NCBI RefSeq assembly: GCF_009749465.1
Contig: NZ_WBIS01000003.1
Span: 62,001 to 126,000, forward strand
Direction of reading: 5' to 3'
DNA: 64,000 nt
DNA from: Agromyces terreus
GTDB lineage: Bacteria; Actinomycetota; Actinomycetes; Actinomycetales; Microbacteriaceae
Shown here: piece by piece, positions 61,718-64,000 of the stretch
How the letters are laid out: each line of letters opens with the position of its first letter
Numbering within the stretch: the first letter of the stretch is position 1
Notes under the pieces: generated by a model
Told to the model about the DNA's origin: nothing
What the model saw: the letters and a program-made list of their open reading frames with translations, nothing else
Databases searched by the model: none
Made by a program: the position numbers and the translations under genes

Positions 61718-61769
61718 GAGTGCGGAATCGGCGCGTGAGTGCGCAAACGGTGCCGCCGATTCGGCACTC
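61718..61769 (+). terminator. Hairpin before the PPOX gene
   Basis: GAGTGCGGAATCGGCG (61718-61733) pairs with CGCCGATTCGGCACTC (61754-61769) with one mismatch. It follows the WYL remnant. Confidence 0.6.
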
Positions 61770-61850
61770 AGGCGCCGATTTCGGGTCGAGAACCCGCGGC
61801 GGCGCGAGCGGAGGCGGGCGTGGGCGCCGCGCGTGCGGTTGACTGGTGGC

Positions 61851-62249
61851 ATGACGATCGAACTCGACGAGCACGCCGCCCGCATCCTGAACGCCCCCGT
61901 CTTCGGGCACCTCGCGACCGTGCGGCCCGACGGCTCCGTGCAGGTGAACCCGATGTGGTTCGAACTCGACGCCGACGCGGGCGTCATCCGCTTCACGCAC
62001 ACGACGAAGCGCGCGAAGTACCGCAACCTGCAGCAGAACCCGCACATGACGCTCGAGGCGCTCGACCCCGAGAACCCGCTGCGCTACGTCGAGGTGCGCG
62101 GGCGGCTCGCGACGGTCACGCCCGACCCCGAGGGCGCGTTCTACGTGCACCTCGGCAAGCGCTACGGCAACCCCGAGCAGCAGGCTCCCGATGACAAGGC
62201 CGACCGGGTCGTCCTCGAGCTGCGCATCGAGAAGGTCAACGGCCGCTGA
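61851..62249 (+). CDS. PPOX-class F420-dependent enzyme
   Basis: 132 residues. Split-barrel flavin fold with FGHLATVRPDGSVQVNPMWF, FTHTTKRAKYRNLQQNPHMT and YVEVRGRLATVTPDPEGAFY, then LGKRYGNPEQQAPDD. This is the classic short F420-binding PPOX type. It is convergent with the VOC gene across a repeat and hairpin. Confidence 0.88.
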   Translation: MTIELDEHAARILNAPVFGHLATVRPDGSVQVNPMWFELDADAGVIRFTHTTKRAKYRNLQQNPHMTLEALDPENPLRYVEVRGRLATVTPDPEGAFYVHLGKRYGNPEQQAPDDKADRVVLELRIEKVNGR

Positions 62250-62257
62250 GCACGGTG

Positions 62258-62293
62258 GCGGATGCCGCGGGCCGAGCGGATGCCGCGGGCCGA
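62258..62293. repeat. 18-bp tandem duplication
   Basis: GCGGATGCCGCGGGCCGA occurs twice in a row, and a third partial copy starts the terminator that follows. The core is the GGATGCC word common in this genome. Confidence 0.8.
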
Positions 62294-62294
62294 C

Positions 62295-62326
62295 CGGATG
62301 CCGCGGCGCCGGCCCCGCGGCATCCG
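62295..62326. terminator. Bidirectional terminator hairpin
   Basis: CGGATGCCGCGG (62295-62306) and CCGCGGCATCCG (62315-62326) form a perfect 12-bp stem with an 8-base loop between the convergent PPOX and VOC genes. Confidence 0.75.
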
Positions 62327-62327
62327 A

Positions 62328-62795
62328 TCAGGCGTTCTCGAGCTCGGCGATGACGATCTTCTTCTGACGCATCATCGTCTGGATCTGCTCGGGCCGCCGG
62401 ATCAGCTCGCCCATGTTCGCGGGCACGATCTGCCAGCTGATGCCGAAGCGGTCCTTGCACCAGCCGCACTGCTCGGACTCGGGCACGTGCGAGAGCTTCG
62501 ACCAGTAGTGGTCGATCTCGGCCTGGTCGGCGCACTGCACGACGAACGAGATCGACTCGTTGAACGTGAAGAGCGGCCCGCCGTCGAGGCACACGAAGCC
62601 GACGCCGTTCAGGGTGAACCGCCCGTTCAGCACCTTCTGCGACATGCCCTCGAAGTGCTCGTCGAGCGACTCGTCGGGGTACGGCTCGATCGAGTCGATG
62701 CGCGAGTTCGGGAAGACCTCGACGTAGTACTCCATGGCTTCGCGCGCCTGGTCGTCGAACCACAGGCACGGCTGGATGGGCGAGAGCTGCGCCAT
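62328..62795 (-). CDS. VOC-family (PhnB-like / 3-demethylubiquinone MT-type) protein
   Basis: 155 residues from ATG 62795. The PhnB-type pattern is IQPCLWFDDQAREAMEYYVE, VLNGRFTLNGVGFVCLDGG, FTFNESISFVVQCADQAEID then CGWCKDRFGISWQIVP. These VOC proteins bind small ligands or metals; function is mostly unknown. It is divergent from the SRPBCC-ArsR operon. Confidence 0.88.
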   Translation of the reverse strand: MAQLSPIQPCLWFDDQAREAMEYYVEVFPNSRIDSIEPYPDESLDEHFEGMSQKVLNGRFTLNGVGFVCLDGGPLFTFNESISFVVQCADQAEIDHYWSKLSHVPESEQCGWCKDRFGISWQIVPANMGELIRRPEQIQTMMRQKKIVIAELENA

Positions 62796-62913
62796 CGGTG
62801 ACCTCCTCGTTCGGCGGCGCCGGGGCCGGCGCCGTACCCGGCACACGCTACGCCGCCGTGGCCCGGATGTCAGCCGTCGGCGCCGACGCACGCGGGCGAC
62901 GGTCGCGCCCACA

Positions 62914-62931
62914 TGCAACTTCACGGTTGCA
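62914..62931. promoter_or_regulatory. ArsR operator 1 (TGCAAC-N6-GTTGCA)
   Basis: TGCAACTTCACGGTTGCA has perfect 6-base arms. It is the first of three such sites upstream of the SRPBCC-arsR operon and also lies toward the VOC gene. Confidence 0.7.
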
Positions 62932-62946
62932 TCGGCAGGAAGTATG

Positions 62947-62964
62947 TGCAACTCTGGGGTTGCA
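62947..62964. promoter_or_regulatory. ArsR operator 2 (TGCAAC-N6-GTTGCA)
   Basis: TGCAACTCTGGGGTTGCA has the same perfect arms and 6-base spacer, 33 bases from operator 1. Confidence 0.7.
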
Positions 62965-62970
62965 GCAAGA

Positions 62971-62988
62971 AGCAACCGAAGAGTTGCA
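62971..62988. promoter_or_regulatory. ArsR operator 3 (degenerate first base)
   Basis: AGCAACCGAAGAGTTGCA keeps 5 of 6 left-arm and all right-arm bases, 24 bases from operator 2 and about 26 bases before the gene start. Confidence 0.6.
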
Positions 62989-63013
62989 CCTCTCATCGAA
63001 AGGAACGATCATC

Positions 63014-63490
63014 GTGAGCATGACCGACAACGAGGCATCCGTCATCGACGAAGCCGCCTACACGGTGCGCCGCACCATCCGCATCGGCGCCGCCGTCGAG
63101 CGGGTGTGGCAGGCCATCACCGAACCCGAGCACATCAGCCGCTGGTTCGGGAAGGCGGAGCTCGACGGCTCCGGGCCCGGCGCCAGGGGGAGCCTGACGT
63201 TCGAGAACTACGGGCGCGTGCCGCTCGTCATCGAGGCGGTCGACGCGCCGCGCAGCATCTCGTACCGCTGGGGCAACGACGACGCCGCGGGCGAACTGCC
63301 CGCCGAGGTCGGCGAGCGGTCGACGGTCTTCACCTTCACGCTCGAGGCCGTGGCCGACGGCACCGAGCTGACCGTCGTCGAGACCGGATTCGACGCCACC
63401 TCCGACCCCCGCTCGAACATGCTCGACCACGCCGAGGGCTGGGTCTCCGAACTCGACAAGCTCGTCGCCCTGCTCGAGGGCGACGCGTGA
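63014..63490 (+). CDS. SRPBCC-domain protein (AHSA1-like)
   Basis: 158 residues. GTG 63014 is preferred to ATG 63020 because AAAGGAA ends about nine bases upstream. AHSA1/START fold: YTVRRTIRIGAAVERVWQAI, TEPEHISRWFG, GERSTVFTFTLEAVADGTEL and MLDHAEGWVSELDKLVALLE. Such proteins are commonly paired with an ArsR regulator. Its stop overlaps the ArsR start (GTGA). Likely a small-molecule binding or stress protein. Confidence 0.9.
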   Translation: MSMTDNEASVIDEAAYTVRRTIRIGAAVERVWQAITEPEHISRWFGKAELDGSGPGARGSLTFENYGRVPLVIEAVDAPRSISYRWGNDDAAGELPAEVGERSTVFTFTLEAVADGTELTVVETGFDATSDPRSNMLDHAEGWVSELDKLVALLEGDA

Positions 63491-63804
63491 CGAGCGGAAC
63501 GCTGGTCCCGGTGTTCGCCGCATTGGGCGACGAGACCCGCTGGTCCATCCTGGCCGCGCTCGGCGAGGGCGACGCGTCGGCGTCCGCCCTCGCCGGGCGT
63601 CTGCCCGTGAGCCGGCAGGCCATCGCCAAGCACCTCGTCGTGCTCCAGGAGGTCGGTCTCGTCGAACCCGTGCGGGTGGGCCGAGAGGTCCGCTTCCGCG
63701 TGATCGGCGCGCAGCTGAGCGACACCGCGCGCAGCCTCGAGACCATCGGCGCCCAGTGGGATCGCCGCCTCGCCGCGATCAAGGAGATCGCCGAGGGCCT
63801 CTGA
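63487..63804 (+). CDS. ArsR-family transcriptional regulator
   Basis: 105 residues from GTG 63487. Winged helix: VFAALGDETRWSILAALGEG, recognition helix LPVSRQAIAKHLVVLQEVGL and wing VEPVRVGREVRFRV. The metal-binding Cys motifs are absent, so it is not an arsenic/metal sensor. It probably binds the three palindromes upstream of its operon. Confidence 0.9.
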   Translation: MTSGTLVPVFAALGDETRWSILAALGEGDASASALAGRLPVSRQAIAKHLVVLQEVGLVEPVRVGREVRFRVIGAQLSDTARSLETIGAQWDRRLAAIKEIAEGL

Positions 63805-63833
63805 CCCTCCGGCCCACGTCGTACGGTTGGGGG

Positions 63834-64000
63834 ATGGACGCCTGCGCCGCCCTCGCGGAATCGATCGAGCGACTCGCCGAGCGCGGGTATTCGAACCGTC
63901 GGTTCCTGAAGGAGCTCGGTCGCGTCGGCGGCGTGCGCCGCGGGCCGCTGTGGATCACCGACGCCGCCTCGGGCGGCAGCAACCGGCTGCGCGGCCGCGG
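63834..64000 (+). CDS. Hypothetical protein, cut by the window end
   Basis: ATG 63834 opens a frame that runs off the right edge; 55 residues are visible (DACAALAESIERLAERGYSN, RRFLKELGRVGGVRRGPLWI). The start is amphipathic-helical and Arg-rich. A GGGGG stretch precedes the ATG. I do not recognise it; too little is visible for a function. Confidence 0.45.
   Translation, partial: MDACAALAESIERLAERGYSNRRFLKELGRVGGVRRGPLWITDAASGGSNRLRGR

Overview
The window is a 64 kb piece of a very GC-rich, coding-dense actinobacterial chromosome. GC-ending codons, GTG starts, an F420/deazaflavin enzyme set (LLM, PPOX and nitroreductase-like proteins), an SDR/GntR/MarR-rich accessory content and the very frequent word GGATGCC/GGCATCC all point to Microbacteriaceae (Agromyces- or Microbacterium-like). 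That assignment is inference. I see no rRNA, tRNA, CRISPR, transposase or phage gene.

Layout. 1-6.6 kb: 3' end of a HelR/UvrD-like gene, a membrane-anchored lytic transglycosylase, a 34-residue membrane peptide with a membrane protein, a membrane-anchored protein coupled to a PspA-type protein, a possible injection-system cargo protein, and an AlkD-type repair gene. 6.7-13 kb: an L-arabinose locus (LacI regulator, araD-araB-araA, aldose 1-epimerase) with a recognisable promoter and a perfect palindromic operator before araD. 13-23.9 kb: LLM oxidoreductase, prpB, PIN protein, GAP and AI-2E membrane proteins, a quinone-oxidoreductase / FAD-monooxygenase / MarR group, a TetR / SDR divergent pair with overlapping palindromes, MarR, and a recombinase-like protein without a catalytic serine. 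23.9-28.9 kb: orphan ectB, sufU-sufS, a 37-bp tandem palindromic array, a squalene-cyclase-like protein and a GNAT. 29-33.5 kb: a 1494-residue secreted amylase with two complete GH13 catalytic domains, two CBM25-like modules and Fn3.

38-49 kb: the most interesting part, a tightly overlapping operon under a GntR/FCD regulator. It holds a sugar ABC importer, an enolase-superfamily dehydratase, an MBL-fold hydrolase, a Gfo/Idh/MocA dehydrogenase, a class III CoA-transferase, a solute-binding-protein-like protein with no signal peptide, an enoyl-CoA hydratase and an FAH-family protein. Joining sugar-acid and acyl-CoA enzymes in one transcript suggests an uncharacterised catabolic route. 49.4-56.1 kb: a second set (SDR, Zn-alcohol dehydrogenase, aldo/keto reductase, GntR/FCD, lactonase, FAH, SDR, mutarotase) that fits non-phosphorylative L-fucose (or L-rhamnose) catabolism. 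Its dehydratase is missing locally and could be the enolase-superfamily gene of the first operon.

56-64 kb: housekeeping and accessory genes (alpha/beta hydrolase, BBE-type FAD oxidase, PPOX enzymes, ABC-F ATPase, GNAT, VOC), a frameshifted WYL-domain remnant, and an ArsR/SRPBCC operon preceded by three evenly built TGCAAC-N6-GTTGCA palindromes. Long GC-rich hairpins stand at most 3' ends. One of them contains a poly-G/poly-C block that is probably a sequencing or assembly artefact.
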